Below are positions 1 through 7,600 of a stretch of DNA of 32,470 bases, one piece after another. Numbering within the stretch: position 1 is the first letter of the stretch; every line of letters starts with the position of its first letter. Under the pieces are notes generated by a model. It was not told where the DNA came from and ran no database searches. It saw only the letters and a program-made list of their open reading frames with translations. Made by a program: the position numbers and the translations under genes. Source of the DNA: JBKPNX01 sp046732855 (GTDB lineage: Bacteria > Pseudomonadota > Alphaproteobacteria > Geminicoccales > Geminicoccaceae); NCBI GenBank assembly GCA_046732855.1, contig JBKPNX010000028.1:1-32470 (forward strand). The letters are read 5' to 3'.

Positions 1-1250
1 GACAGGTGCAGGGTGCTGGCCTCGCGCCCGGTGCTCTCGCCCAGCCGCCGCGCGGCGCGGCCGGTCGGCGCCGCGAGCTGGACGTCGACCCCGCCCTCGG
101 CCAGACCGAGCAGGATCGCCTCGACCAGCGTGGTTTTGCCCGTGCCGGGACCGCCAGTGATCACCAGGAGCTTGTTCGCGAGCGCGGCAGCGAGCGCGGC
201 CCGTTGCCCCGGCGCGAGGCGCAGCGCCAGCTGGCGCTCGACCCGGCCGAGGCGCGCTTCGGCGTCCTCGACGGACCAGGGCGGCCGACCGGCCGCGCGC
301 GCGCGCAGCCGCTCGGCGACCTCATGCTCCGCCTGATGGATCGCGGGCAGGAACAAGCAGGGCGTCGTGTCGACCGGGTCCTCGATCAGGCCCCCCGCCG
401 CGACCTCCACGGTGAGCGCCGTCTCGATCGGCACCGCGTCGACCCCCAGCAGCGCCGCCGCGCGTGGGATCAGCTCGTCCCGCGGCAGCGCGCAATGGCC
501 CTGGCCGAGCGCCTCCTCGAGCACGTGATCGAGGCCCGCGCTCAGGCGAAACGGCGAGTCCGCGGCGACGCCGAGGCGTTCGGCCAGCTGATCCGCGGAT
601 TGGAACCCGATGCCGCGGATGTCGCGGGCAAGGCGATACGGGTTATTGCGGACCGCCTGGATCGCGCGCTCGCCGTAGGCTTCGAAGATGCGCGCGGCGC
701 GCAAGGGGCTGAGCCCGTGCGAATGCAGGAACAGCATGATGTCGCGCACCGCCCGCTGCTCGCGCCAGGCGGTCGTGATCCGCTCGGCCAAGCCCCGCCC
801 GATGCCCGGCACTTCGCGCAGCCGGCGCGGCTGGCGCTCGATCACCTCGAACACTTGGTCGCCGAACGCCGCGACCAGCTTCTTGGCCATGGCGCGGCCG
901 ATCCCCTTGATCATGCCCGAGCCGAGATACGCCTCGATCCCCTCGAGCGTGTTCGGCGGCACCGCGACCATGGTGCGGGCGCGGAACTGCAGGCCGTAGT
1001 TCGGGCTGGTCTGCCACTCGCCGTCCGCGCGCACGACCTCGCCGGGCGTCACCCGCGCGCACTCGCCGACCACGGTCACCGGCTCGCGCTGCTCGGCGAG
1101 CTTGACGCGCAGCACGCAAAAGCCGCTCTCGGCGTTGTGGAACGCGACCCGCTCGATCAGGCCGGACAGGGTACGCGGCTCAGGCTCGGGCGAGGTGAGC
1201 GTGAACGATGCGGCGTCCGCCGCCGGGCGGTCCTGACCGCGAGGCTGCAT
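1..1250 (-). CDS. recD2: RecD2-type ATP-dependent DNA helicase (partial, N-terminal ~416 aa)
   Basis: This leftward gene is open to the window edge, so only about the first 416 residues are seen; the family is usually 700-750 residues. The N-terminus carries the OB-like start typical of RecD2 (LIERVAFHNAESGFCVLRVK), then helix-hairpin-helix-type stretches (YLGSGMIKGIGRAMAKKLV and REVPGIGRGLAERI), and near the edge a Walker A motif, GGPGTGKTT, followed by APTGRAARRL (helicase motif Ia region). Family knowledge: RecD2 is a 5'-3' superfamily 1B helicase acting outside RecBCD in DNA repair. The start is taken as the ATG at 1250, which gives the expected N-terminus; no strong ribosome-binding site is visible. 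It diverges from the YjbQ gene with a 128-bp gap. The assignment is firm; the C-terminal motor motifs lie outside the window. Confidence 0.93.
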   Translation of the reverse strand, partial: MQPRGQDRPAADAASFTLTSPEPEPRTLSGLIERVAFHNAESGFCVLRVKLAEQREPVTVVGECARVTPGEVVRADGEWQTSPNYGLQFRARTMVAVPPNTLEGIEAYLGSGMIKGIGRAMAKKLVAAFGDQVFEVIERQPRRLREVPGIGRGLAERITTAWREQRAVRDIMLFLHSHGLSPLRAARIFEAYGERAIQAVRNNPYRLARDIRGIGFQSADQLAERLGVAADSPFRLSAGLDHVLEEALGQGHCALPRDELIPRAAALLGVDAVPIETALTVEVAAGGLIEDPVDTTPCLFLPAIHQAEHEVAERLRARAAGRPPWSVEDAEARLGRVERQLALRLAPGQRAALAAALANKLLVITGGPGTGKTTLVEAILLGLAEGGVDVQLAAPTGRAARRLGESTGREASTLHL

Positions 1251-1280
1251 GGCGCGCGAACCTGACGCCCCGCGCCCGGT

Positions 1281-1292
1281 TTGACAAGTCAA
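1281..1292. promoter_or_regulatory. Short palindrome TTGACAAGTCAA between divergent genes
   Basis: A perfect 5-2-5 palindrome lies between the recD2 and yjbQ starts. It contains TTGACA on the + strand and TTGACT on the - strand, either of which could act as a -35 element, but I find no convincing -10 element at the right distance on either strand. It may be an operator or chance. Confidence 0.2.
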
Positions 1293-1378
1293 TCCGTGAC
1301 CGGCGATTTCTCCGCTGCGTTCGGCGGCATCGCGTGATATCTTGAGACAGGGGCTCAGAGTAAGGGAGGAAATGGCCG

Positions 1379-1798
1379 ATGCGCCAGGTGTTCGATCACC
1401 TGCTCGTCGCCACCGACGGCCAGCGGCTGTACGAGATTACCGATCGGGTGCGCGCCTGGATCGCCGCGCAGGGCATCTCGGCAGGTGTGCTCACGCTGTA
1501 CCTGCACCACACCTCGGCGTCGCTCGTGATCCAGGAGAATGCCGATCCGGCGGTGCTGCGCGATCTGAACGATTTCTTTCGCCGCCTCGTGCCCGAAGAC
1601 ACCCGCCACTACCGGCACACCGAGGAGGGGCCGGACGACATGCCGGCGCACATCCGGGCCGCACTCACGGCGACGCACCTGTCGATCCCGGTCGCCGGCG
1701 GCCAGCCCGACCTCGGCCGCTGGCAGGGCATTTTCCTCTTCGAGCACCGCGTCCACGCGCACGACCGCCGGATCACCGTGCATCTGATCGGGGAGTGA
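1379..1798 (+). CDS. yjbQ: YjbQ / UPF0047 family protein
   Basis: A 139-residue protein matching the family's usual length. Seen: the LYLHHTSASLVIQENADP block at about residues 40-58 and the C-terminal LGRWQGIFLFEHR block at about 113-125, both hallmarks of the UPF0047/YjbQ fold with its conserved histidines. Family knowledge: members are small trimeric cytosolic proteins; E. coli YjbQ has weak thiamine-phosphate synthase activity, but the physiological role is unsettled. The start is the ATG at 1379, preceded by GGGAGGA at 1364-1370 with 8-nt spacing; the ATG at 1372 is in another frame. The gene stands alone, with a hairpin just after its stop. Confidence 0.92.
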   Translation: MRQVFDHLLVATDGQRLYEITDRVRAWIAAQGISAGVLTLYLHHTSASLVIQENADPAVLRDLNDFFRRLVPEDTRHYRHTEEGPDDMPAHIRAALTATHLSIPVAGGQPDLGRWQGIFLFEHRVHAHDRRITVHLIGE

Positions 1799-1828
1799 GG
1801 CGCGGGAACGTCGATGCGAAGGTTGAGC

Positions 1829-1862
1829 CGTCAGGCGTGAGGGCGCCGCCGCTCACCTGACG
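1829..1862. terminator. Inverted repeat after yjbQ, convergent with the next unit
   Basis: Left arm CGTCAGGcgTGAG (1829-1841) pairs with right arm CTCACCTGACG (1852-1862), with a two-base bulge and a GC-rich 10-nt loop. There is no T tract on either strand, so this is a hairpin that may protect 3' ends or aid termination rather than a canonical intrinsic terminator. The right arm contains the stop codon of the leftward reading frame that ends at 1853. Confidence 0.4.
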
Positions 1863-2290
1863 ACGTTGCCGGAACCAGCGATCTGGGTCGTGACGTTCTG
1901 ATCGCCGGTGACGCTGGCGCTCTGAACGATCTGGTCGCCTCCCTTTGCCTTGATCTCCTCGACGAGCGCGCCTAGTTCCGCCCGAAACGCCGGGTCTGCC
2001 TCCAGCGGCTTCTTGAGCTGCACGCGCAGCGCTGCCTGGTTGGCAGCGTCGTCGGGCTGCTTTTCGAGATCGGCCAACGCCTCGGCAGAGCTGCCCGTCA
2101 GCTCGTCTTCACCTTGTCGTACAGCTTGACGATCCGCTCGCCGGCCTCGCCACCGACCTTCTTTGCCAGCTCCTTCCCGCCTTCCGCGAGATAAGGCGCC
2201 GCCTTGCCCGTCCGGACCTGGATGTTGCTCTGCCCGTGGACCTCGGCTCTGCGATCGTGGTGCCGATCACGCCAGCACGAGAGTTCAAGC
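1853..2290 (-). pseudogene. Frame-broken small protein with a GDxN/GSGNV tail
   Basis: Two leftward reading frames join into one coherent protein. The upstream frame reads APYLAEGGKELAKKVGGEAG and on to KLYDKVKTS, then stops at 2098-2100. The downstream frame continues as LTGSSAEALADLEKQPDD, then a helical segment, and ends in QIVQSASVTGDQNVTTQIAG plus SGNVVR at 1853. A single missing base near 2101-2105 (ACGAG for ACGAAG) would restore one frame. From memory, small bacterial proteins with an N-terminal APYLAEGG-type helix and a C-terminal GDxN/GxGNxV tail often lie near NACHT, TIR or protease effector genes; this is not verified. No good start codon is visible for the upstream half, so the 5' end also seems damaged. 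A sequencing error is a simpler alternative for the frameshift. Confidence 0.45.
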
Positions 2291-2505
2291 CTAAAGCCGA
2301 TCAGCGTCGAGCCTCGCCTGCTCGCCCTCTTCGATGGGAAGGCCGGGCAATGGCGGAGTGCAATAGGCGTGGACAGTGTTGCGCTTGCAAAGCCCGCAAC
2401 AGATTTCGAGCTGACCGATGATTACCGCTGAGCGCCGTCTGTTCGGCAAACAGGCCCCGGATTCGCGAGGCTATCTGAGGAACGTTAGCCGCCCGGGGCA
2501 GTATG

Positions 2506-2742
2506 TCATTTCGCCGGCGCCGCGTCGTCGACCATGGGACGCGCCGTGAAGATGTGCTCGTCCGCGATCCACTTCGCGATCGCCTCGGCGACGATCCTAT
2601 GGCCGAGCGCGTTGAGGTGAGTGTCCGCGCGATAGAACGGCGGCCGCTCCCGCCCGTATTGGCGGAACACGGGGTAGAGGTCCAAGACCGGAAGCCTCCG
2701 CACTTCCAGCTCCGCCTTAGCCTCTTGAGTCGGCGCGCCCAA
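2506..2742 (-). pseudogene. C-terminal stub of an SGNH/GDSL-type hydrolase
   Basis: This 78-codon frame begins with TTG immediately after an in-frame TAA. It reads LPVLDLYPVFRQYGRERPPF and then YRADTHLNALGHRIVAEAI, which matches the end of SGNH hydrolases: the DxxH catalytic Asp-His pair (here DTH) followed by the final amphipathic helix. The N-terminal nucleophile block and the rest of the fold are absent; upstream frames hold several stops. I infer a decayed fragment left by deletion or rearrangement. A real short protein starting at TTG is unlikely, since this segment alone could not form the active site. Confidence 0.5.
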
Positions 2743-3065
2743 TTATGGAGCGAACTTCGCCCAGGCAGCATCATATCGGGCCAATCACGATCGGCTCAAT
2801 GTTCGAATCCCACGAGGCTGGGGGCCATCGACATATCCATCCGGTAAGCCGAACGCAATCAGTGTACTTCAGCGAACGGGCCGACGCATAGACGGTTGGA
2901 GCAATTCCTCTTGCCGCGTCATACCTCGGTGACGGAGGCCATGGGGCGACCTGCTGGTGTCGCCGCAGTAGCGAACCGAACCAACCAAGCGATCGCACTC
3001 TTTCGATTGGTTGACCTTTCGTAGGCGCGGAAGGACCGGTCGCGGCCCCCCATCAGGCGAGGCGA
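2743..3065. other. Non-coding, lower-GC stretch with one inverted repeat
   Basis: I see no supportable gene here. Base composition is less GC-rich than the flanks and all frames are broken. An inverted repeat, CAACCAA (2982-2988) and TTGGTTG (3007-3013), encloses an 18-nt spacer. A T-loop-like string at about 2809 does not fold into a tRNA arm. Confidence 0.4.
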
Positions 3066-3140
3066 TCAGCGCCAGAAAGACGTCGTGGTCAGGCGCAAAA
3101 CTGGCCGGTCGCGGCGGCCTCATCACCGGTCGGAACGCCG
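3066..3140 (-). pseudogene. Remnant copy of the 3' end of the fatty-acid hydroxylase gene
   Basis: The leftward strand reads GRRDRPVLRLTTTSFWR and then TGA (3066-3068). The intact hydroxylase at 8342 ends GRRDRPLLRLITTPFWR and then TGA; the last 15 residues match at 12 positions. By hand alignment the two DNA segments agree at about 40 of 48 bases from the stop codon inward. The alignment continues upstream with one missing base (CCGACCGGTGATGAGGC against CCGATCGGGGTCGAAGGC) and then fades near 3130-3140. This is a truncated, diverged copy, in the same orientation as the intact gene and about 5.27 kb from it. Confidence 0.7.
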
Positions 3141-3285
3141 GACCGCGCACGCGAGCCCCCGTTCCCGAGCTTCGTCCGGACGTGCGGGCGCGCCGCGCTG
3201 GCGGGTCGATCCGGCCACATGCTCGGCTTGACATGCGTCCGCCCCCGTGACTCCCTGCGCCCGACGCCACCGGGGAGGCATGACC

Positions 3286-4065
3286 ATGTCCAAGGACCTG
3301 CTCGCGGGCCTGGCCGCCGCGATCGCCGACGGCAGCATCCGCGTCGTCGATCTCGCCCAGACGTTGCGGCCGTCGACGCCGATCATCCAGTTGCCGCCGC
3401 AGTTCGCGCCTTCGGGCCGGTTTGGCATCGAGGAGATCTCGCATTTCGACCAGCGCGGCCCCGCCTGGTACTGGAACAACATTTCGTGCGGCGAGCACAC
3501 CGGCACCCATTTCGATGCGCCGGCGCACTGGATTACGGGCAAGGACTACGCCGACGGCTACACCGATACGATCCCGGCCCAGCGCCTGGTCGCGCCCGCC
3601 TGCGTGATCGACGCCTCGCAGCAGGCCGCCGCCGACGAGCGCTTCGTGCTCGAGCCGACGCACATCGAAGCGTGGGAGAGGCGGCACGGGCGCATCCGGG
3701 CCGGCGCCTGGGCCCTGATGCGCACCGACTGGTCGAAGCGCACCGACCCCGCCGCCTTTCTCAACATCAAGGATAACGGCCCGCACGTGCCCGGGCCGAG
3801 TGCGGCTGCGGTACGGCTCCTGATCGAGCGCGACGTGATCGGCTTCGGGGTCGAGGCGGTCGGCACCGATGCGGGCCAGGCGTTCGCCTTCGAGCCCGCC
3901 TTCCCGGCGCACCATCTGATGCACGGCGCGGGCAAGTTCGGCCTCGCCTCGTTGTGCAACCTCGACCAGCTGCCGCCCGTGGGCGCGGTGCTGATCACCG
4001 CCCCGCTCAAGATCGAACGCGGCTCCGGCAGTCCGCTCCGCGTACTCGCTCTGGTCCCGGGCTGA
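3286..4065 (+). CDS. Cyclase family protein (kynurenine formamidase-like metal hydrolase)
   Basis: A 259-residue protein of the cyclase family (PF04199 type). Seen: VVDLAQTLRPSTPI near the N-terminus, the metal-binding core CGEHTGTHFDAPAHW at about residues 68-82 (HxGTHxDxPxH), and the C-terminal block HHLMHGAGKFGLASLCNLDQ followed by LPPVGA. Family knowledge: such proteins are Zn- or Mn-dependent amide or ester hydrolases, including bacterial kynurenine formamidase and isatin hydrolase; the substrate cannot be told from sequence. The start is the ATG at 3286, 7 nt after GGGGAGG; the ATG at 3280 is too close to that site. No kynurenine or isatin pathway genes adjoin it. It converges with the TIR-WD40 gene and lies between the two hydroxylase 3' ends. 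Confidence 0.9.
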   Translation: MSKDLLAGLAAAIADGSIRVVDLAQTLRPSTPIIQLPPQFAPSGRFGIEEISHFDQRGPAWYWNNISCGEHTGTHFDAPAHWITGKDYADGYTDTIPAQRLVAPACVIDASQQAAADERFVLEPTHIEAWERRHGRIRAGAWALMRTDWSKRTDPAAFLNIKDNGPHVPGPSAAAVRLLIERDVIGFGVEAVGTDAGQAFAFEPAFPAHHLMHGAGKFGLASLCNLDQLPPVGAVLITAPLKIERGSGSPLRVLALVPG

Positions 4066-4160
4066 AGCCTCAGGGTGCGCGTGGACCCCTCAGCAGCGGT
4101 GTTCCAGACCACGATTTCCGCACGGTCGGATGATCGGCGCAGGACATCAGCGAAGGCGGT

Positions 4161-4184
4161 GATGTGAACTGCGGACCTCACATC
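4161..4184. terminator. Inverted repeat at the end of the TIR-WD40 gene
   Basis: GATGTGA (4161-4167) and TCACATC (4178-4184) form a perfect 7-bp stem with a 10-nt loop. The right arm overlaps the leftward stop codon (4178-4180). No T tract follows on either strand, so termination activity is uncertain; the location between two convergent genes fits a shared 3'-end element. Confidence 0.35.
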
Positions 4185-7100
4185 CGGGCCTGCTTTGCGT
4201 CCGGTTCGGCCGGCAGGTTCGGGCAGGTCGGGCGGTAGGGAATGTCTCGCAGGAAGTCCTGCCACTCCTTGCGGCTCAGGTTGCGGGTAAGATGCCGGCA
4301 AGCCCGATCGATCAGGTCGTCGGTGCGCCACGCCCATAGCGTGAGGTCGTCGTCCTGCGCGCCGGTCGCGAGATACTGGCCGTCCGGCGAGAAGCCGATC
4401 GAGTGGACGAAGGCGCCGGTCGGCAGCTGGGACACGGCGCGGCCGGTGGCTAGCTCCCAGACCCGTACGGTTTTGCCATCGGTGATCGCCACATGATCAC
4501 CGTCCGGAGCAACCCGGATCGCATCGACCTCGCGCACATCCTCGAGGGTCTGAATCGAGTTCTCTCGGGATGGATCGACGACGTGAATATCGTTTGGGAA
4601 CTGCCAATCGCCGGTCGCGAACAACAAACGTTTGCCGTCAGGCAGGAAGCGTAGGGAGCTCGGCTCGACCCGCCCGAGGGGTATTTCGGCGACGGTGCGG
4701 TTGCCATCTGAGAGCTCTCGGATCTCCACACAGTAGTCGAGCGGGTCGGAGCGACCGGCGCCTTCGGCCGGTTCGCCGTGCATGACCGCAAGCCGGTCGG
4801 CAAGAGGGCTGAAGGCCATCAGCGATGCCTCGGAGCCGATCGGAACGGTGCCGATCTGGCGGGCTTCGGCGGCATTCCAGAGCTCGATCGCGTCCTGGCC
4901 CTGGTAGGCGATGGCGAGCAGGCCCGCCTGGTCGTCCAGAGCGGAGGCTTCCACGGGAAGCTTCCGCCCGAGGCGCCGAGCGACAAGGTCGCCCCCGGCC
5001 GAGCGCCACAGGTCGAACCGACCGCCGGATTCGTGAGCTGCAAAACGCGGGGTCAGCGTCGTCTCGCCACTGGGCCGGTCGACCAGCTGCCGAGCGTTCA
5101 GCGCCTTGCCGACCGACATGACCTCAAGACCGCCTTCCTGCGACTCCACCAGCAGGTGCCGGCTGTCTTCGGCGAACACGAGCCGCTTGGGCGCAAAGCG
5201 CTTGACCTCGGCGAGCTCGGTCGAATCGCCCGTGTCCCACACGCGAATGATGTTGTCGTCCGCGGCCGTCGCGATGAAGCGCCCGTCGGGACTGAAGGCG
5301 AGTGCCTCGACATCATCGGGATGGTGGAGCCGGGCGCCTTCGACCGCCGAGCGCATCAACCAGGTAGCGATCTCACCGCTCCAGTCGCCGATTGCGAGTT
5401 CCTTCCCGTCCGGGCTGAACGACAAGGCTTGAACCGCGCCATCCCTGCCGATGCGAAAGAGCTCGCGACCGGTCGGCATTTGCCACACCCGAACCGTCCC
5501 GACGTCCGTGGCGGTGGCGAGACTGCGGCCGTCGGGCGCAAAGGCCAGCGCCGCGACCGGGCCGGCATCGTCGAGCCGAAGCGCCTCCTGGCCGCTCGCC
5601 AGGTCCCACAGGCGCGCGGTCCCGTCACCGCCGGCCGTGGCGAGAAACTGGCCACCCGGCGAAATAGCGAGGTCACTCAGCCAAAGGAAATGCGCCATCT
5701 TGGCGTCGTTCAGCAGGTCGAAATGATCAAACCGGTGAAGGGGTTCGCTGCTGGCGATGTCCCACACGATCGCGAAGTTCTCGCTGGCCGTGGCGATCCT
5801 GGTGCCGTCTGGGGAGAAGGCGAGATGCAGCCCCTGACCTTCGGTGAACATGCAGCCGCGTTCGCCGCGCCGGCGAAGGTCCCACAAGCAGACCTGTCCG
5901 CCCTCGTTGATCGCCGCAACGAGGCCGCCGTCCGGACTGAATGCGACCTCCTCGACCGCCGCCAGATTACCCTCGCCAAAGGACAGGCGCCCGAGCTCCT
6001 TGCCACTGTCGACCTCCAGGATCCGCGCGGCACCGTCCTCGCTGGCAGTCGCCAGGAATTGACCCGTCGGGTCAAAGGCGAGCCCGGTGACGCGACCGCC
6101 AAGGTCGAATCCCCGGGTGGGCTCGCCGTCCGCGACGCGCAGCAGCGCCACCTTCCCTTCGTCGCCGCCGGCGGCCAGCATCTTGCCGTCGGGACGAAAC
6201 GCCAATGGCCGCAACCGCTCGGCCGAAATGGCCTGGTGCCACACCTGCCCGCCGCCGACCTGCCAGAGCGCGACCGAGCCATTCTCGCTGGCGCTGGCGA
6301 GCAGACTGCCATCCGGGCTGTAGGCGATCGCCAGGACCATCGCATCCGGTTGGACCGAGCCCCACCGGTTCGCCCTGCGGGGCGTCAGAGCGAGCGCCTG
6401 CGCGAGCGCCTGGGCAGCATCGAGCGAGCGGTCGCGACGCGCCGATTCGACCGCGAGCAGGAGGCTCTGCTCGATCCGCTCGACCGACTGCGCGCGGATC
6501 TGGACGGATTGGGCGGCCAGCTGGCGGGCAAGAGCGATCTCGGCCTGCCGCTCGGCGCGGGCGCGCTGGGCGACCGCCTCGACCTCCCGCTCGCGCGCCA
6601 GATTGCGCTGATGCCAGGCGATGCCGGCCGCGGCGACAGCGCTGATCAGCAAGACCGACAGGGTCGCCATGGCGAGCCGGCGCCACCGCCGCAGGCGATG
6701 ATGCTGACGGATGTCCTCGCCAATCAGCTCGTCCTTGGGAATCCCGCGGATCGGCGCGGCGATGCTGGCAACGGCGTCGCCAAAGCGCGGATCGCGCCGG
6801 TCGAGGCGCGCTTGTGATTCGGTCCAGCGGAGATCGAGCCAGAGCGGCTCCTGGGCGAACACGCCGGCAAGCCGGCGCGGCAGCGCGGTGCAGATCTTCC
6901 AGTCGAAGTCGCCTGCGGCTTCGTCCCAGGCCAGTTCGCCGTCCGTCTGGACCAGGAGGATGCGCTGGCGGGAGTTCTGCGCGCACCAGAACGACACTTC
7001 CTTGTCGATCCATGGCGAGTTCGCGGCGTTGATTGAGGCGAGCAGTACGAACCAGTCCGAGGCCGCAAGCGCCCGCTCGATCGCGGGCCAGAGTCCCGGG

Positions 7101-7297
7101 TCGGCCGACAGGGCCGACTGGTCGCGAAAGACGCGAAGCGAACGGATCGGATTCGCCCACCTGAAGGGGCTCCATGGCGTGGCGAAGCGTTGCAGCGACT
7201 CCTGCAGGGCGCGCGCGAGATCGCCATCCGCGGCATGGCTGTAGGAAATGAACGCGTCGTAGCGCCGCTGCGGAGTCTCGAGCCCGCCGGCAGTCAT
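4178..7297 (-). CDS. TIR domain - transmembrane - coiled coil - WD40 repeat protein
   Basis: A 1039-residue multidomain protein. Residues ~12-170 form a TIR domain: YDAFISYSHAADG (13-25), the FRDQSALSA loop (58-66), and NSPWIDKEVSFW (93-104), in which E100 sits where TIR NAD+ hydrolases carry the catalytic Glu. A hydrophobic segment at ~208-228 (LAMATLSVLLISAVAAAGIA) is one membrane span, followed by an Arg/Glu/Ala-rich coiled coil at ~229-268. From ~315 to ~1020 I count about 14 WD40-type repeats (xFSPDGxxLATAxxDGxxRxW), enough for two seven-bladed propellers. Inference: a membrane-anchored sensor/effector whose propeller senses a partner or damage and whose TIR acts on NAD+ or as an adaptor; defence is plausible but unproven. 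The start is the ATG at 7297, chosen because the TIR begins just after it. The 59 codons upstream in frame belong to a decayed ATPase fragment. Confidence 0.9.
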   Translation of the reverse strand: MTAGGLETPQRRYDAFISYSHAADGDLARALQESLQRFATPWSPFRWANPIRSLRVFRDQSALSADPGLWPAIERALAASDWFVLLASINAANSPWIDKEVSFWCAQNSRQRILLVQTDGELAWDEAAGDFDWKICTALPRRLAGVFAQEPLWLDLRWTESQARLDRRDPRFGDAVASIAAPIRGIPKDELIGEDIRQHHRLRRWRRLAMATLSVLLISAVAAAGIAWHQRNLAREREVEAVAQRARAERQAEIALARQLAAQSVQIRAQSVERIEQSLLLAVESARRDRSLDAAQALAQALALTPRRANRWGSVQPDAMVLAIAYSPDGSLLASASENGSVALWQVGGGQVWHQAISAERLRPLAFRPDGKMLAAGGDEGKVALLRVADGEPTRGFDLGGRVTGLAFDPTGQFLATASEDGAARILEVDSGKELGRLSFGEGNLAAVEEVAFSPDGGLVAAINEGGQVCLWDLRRRGERGCMFTEGQGLHLAFSPDGTRIATASENFAIVWDIASSEPLHRFDHFDLLNDAKMAHFLWLSDLAISPGGQFLATAGGDGTARLWDLASGQEALRLDDAGPVAALAFAPDGRSLATATDVGTVRVWQMPTGRELFRIGRDGAVQALSFSPDGKELAIGDWSGEIATWLMRSAVEGARLHHPDDVEALAFSPDGRFIATAADDNIIRVWDTGDSTELAEVKRFAPKRLVFAEDSRHLLVESQEGGLEVMSVGKALNARQLVDRPSGETTLTPRFAAHESGGRFDLWRSAGGDLVARRLGRKLPVEASALDDQAGLLAIAYQGQDAIELWNAAEARQIGTVPIGSEASLMAFSPLADRLAVMHGEPAEGAGRSDPLDYCVEIRELSDGNRTVAEIPLGRVEPSSLRFLPDGKRLLFATGDWQFPNDIHVVDPSRENSIQTLEDVREVDAIRVAPDGDHVAITDGKTVRVWELATGRAVSQLPTGAFVHSIGFSPDGQYLATGAQDDDLTLWAWRTDDLIDRACRHLTRNLSRKEWQDFLRDIPYRPTCPNLPAEPDAKQARM

Positions 7298-7399
7298 CGA
7301 GGCCTGCCTCGATCCAGCCTCAACGGCGTAAAGCCCGACGCGTCGGCAAACAGCACTGTTTGTTGGCCCTGCTGATCCGGTCGGTTCGCCTGCGCGTCG

Positions 7400-7600
7400 T
7401 TTGCGCCCCGGGTCTCGCGCCGGACGCGTACCAGCCGCGACTTGCCAAAGCCCCCCGCCTGCAATCAGCACCACTCGGTCACCGCGCTCCCGCCGAGGCG
7501 AAGCGCTTCCACGAGCAACGCGACCTCATGCTCACGCCCGACCAGCGAGGCCAGCCGCTGGCCCATGCAGCGCTTCGAACCCTGCGACGCAGGCCTCCAA
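7400..7600 (-). pseudogene. Decayed AAA/STAND-type ATPase fragment (cyclase-associated type)
   Basis: Leftward fragments in successive frames line up with the ATPase start of adenylate-cyclase/LuxR-type AAA proteins: FEALHG (7562-7579), then in another frame QRLASLVGREHEVALLVEA (down from 7560), then GDRVVLIAGG (about 7455-7490), then GFGKSRLVRV (about 7420-7455). The family pattern is FEALxG..LVGRExEl..LL...GxVVLlsGexGiGKSRLvr. At least three frameshifts separate the pieces, so this is a remnant. It ends about 100 bp before the TIR gene start and points the same way. It could be what is left of a larger sensor protein formerly next to, or fused with, the TIR gene; that part is speculation. 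Confidence 0.55.

Noticed and set aside
1281..1292. LexA-type SOS box upstream of recD2
   Set aside because: The palindrome TTGACAAGTCAA does not match the alphaproteobacterial LexA pattern of spaced GTTC or GAAC half-sites.
2204..2431. 75-codon + strand frame ending FELTDDYR
   Set aside because: Its C-terminal half looks mildly protein-like, but it begins antisense to the frame-broken gene and has no homology I recognise.
2800..2825. T-loop-like string GTTCGAATCC, possible tRNA fragment
   Set aside because: The flanking bases do not form the 5-bp T stem, and no acceptor or anticodon arm is present.
4778..6817. 679-codon + strand open frame opposite the WD40 region
   Set aside because: It mirrors the WD40 gene on the other strand, has no recognisable domain, and is explained by GC-rich third positions.
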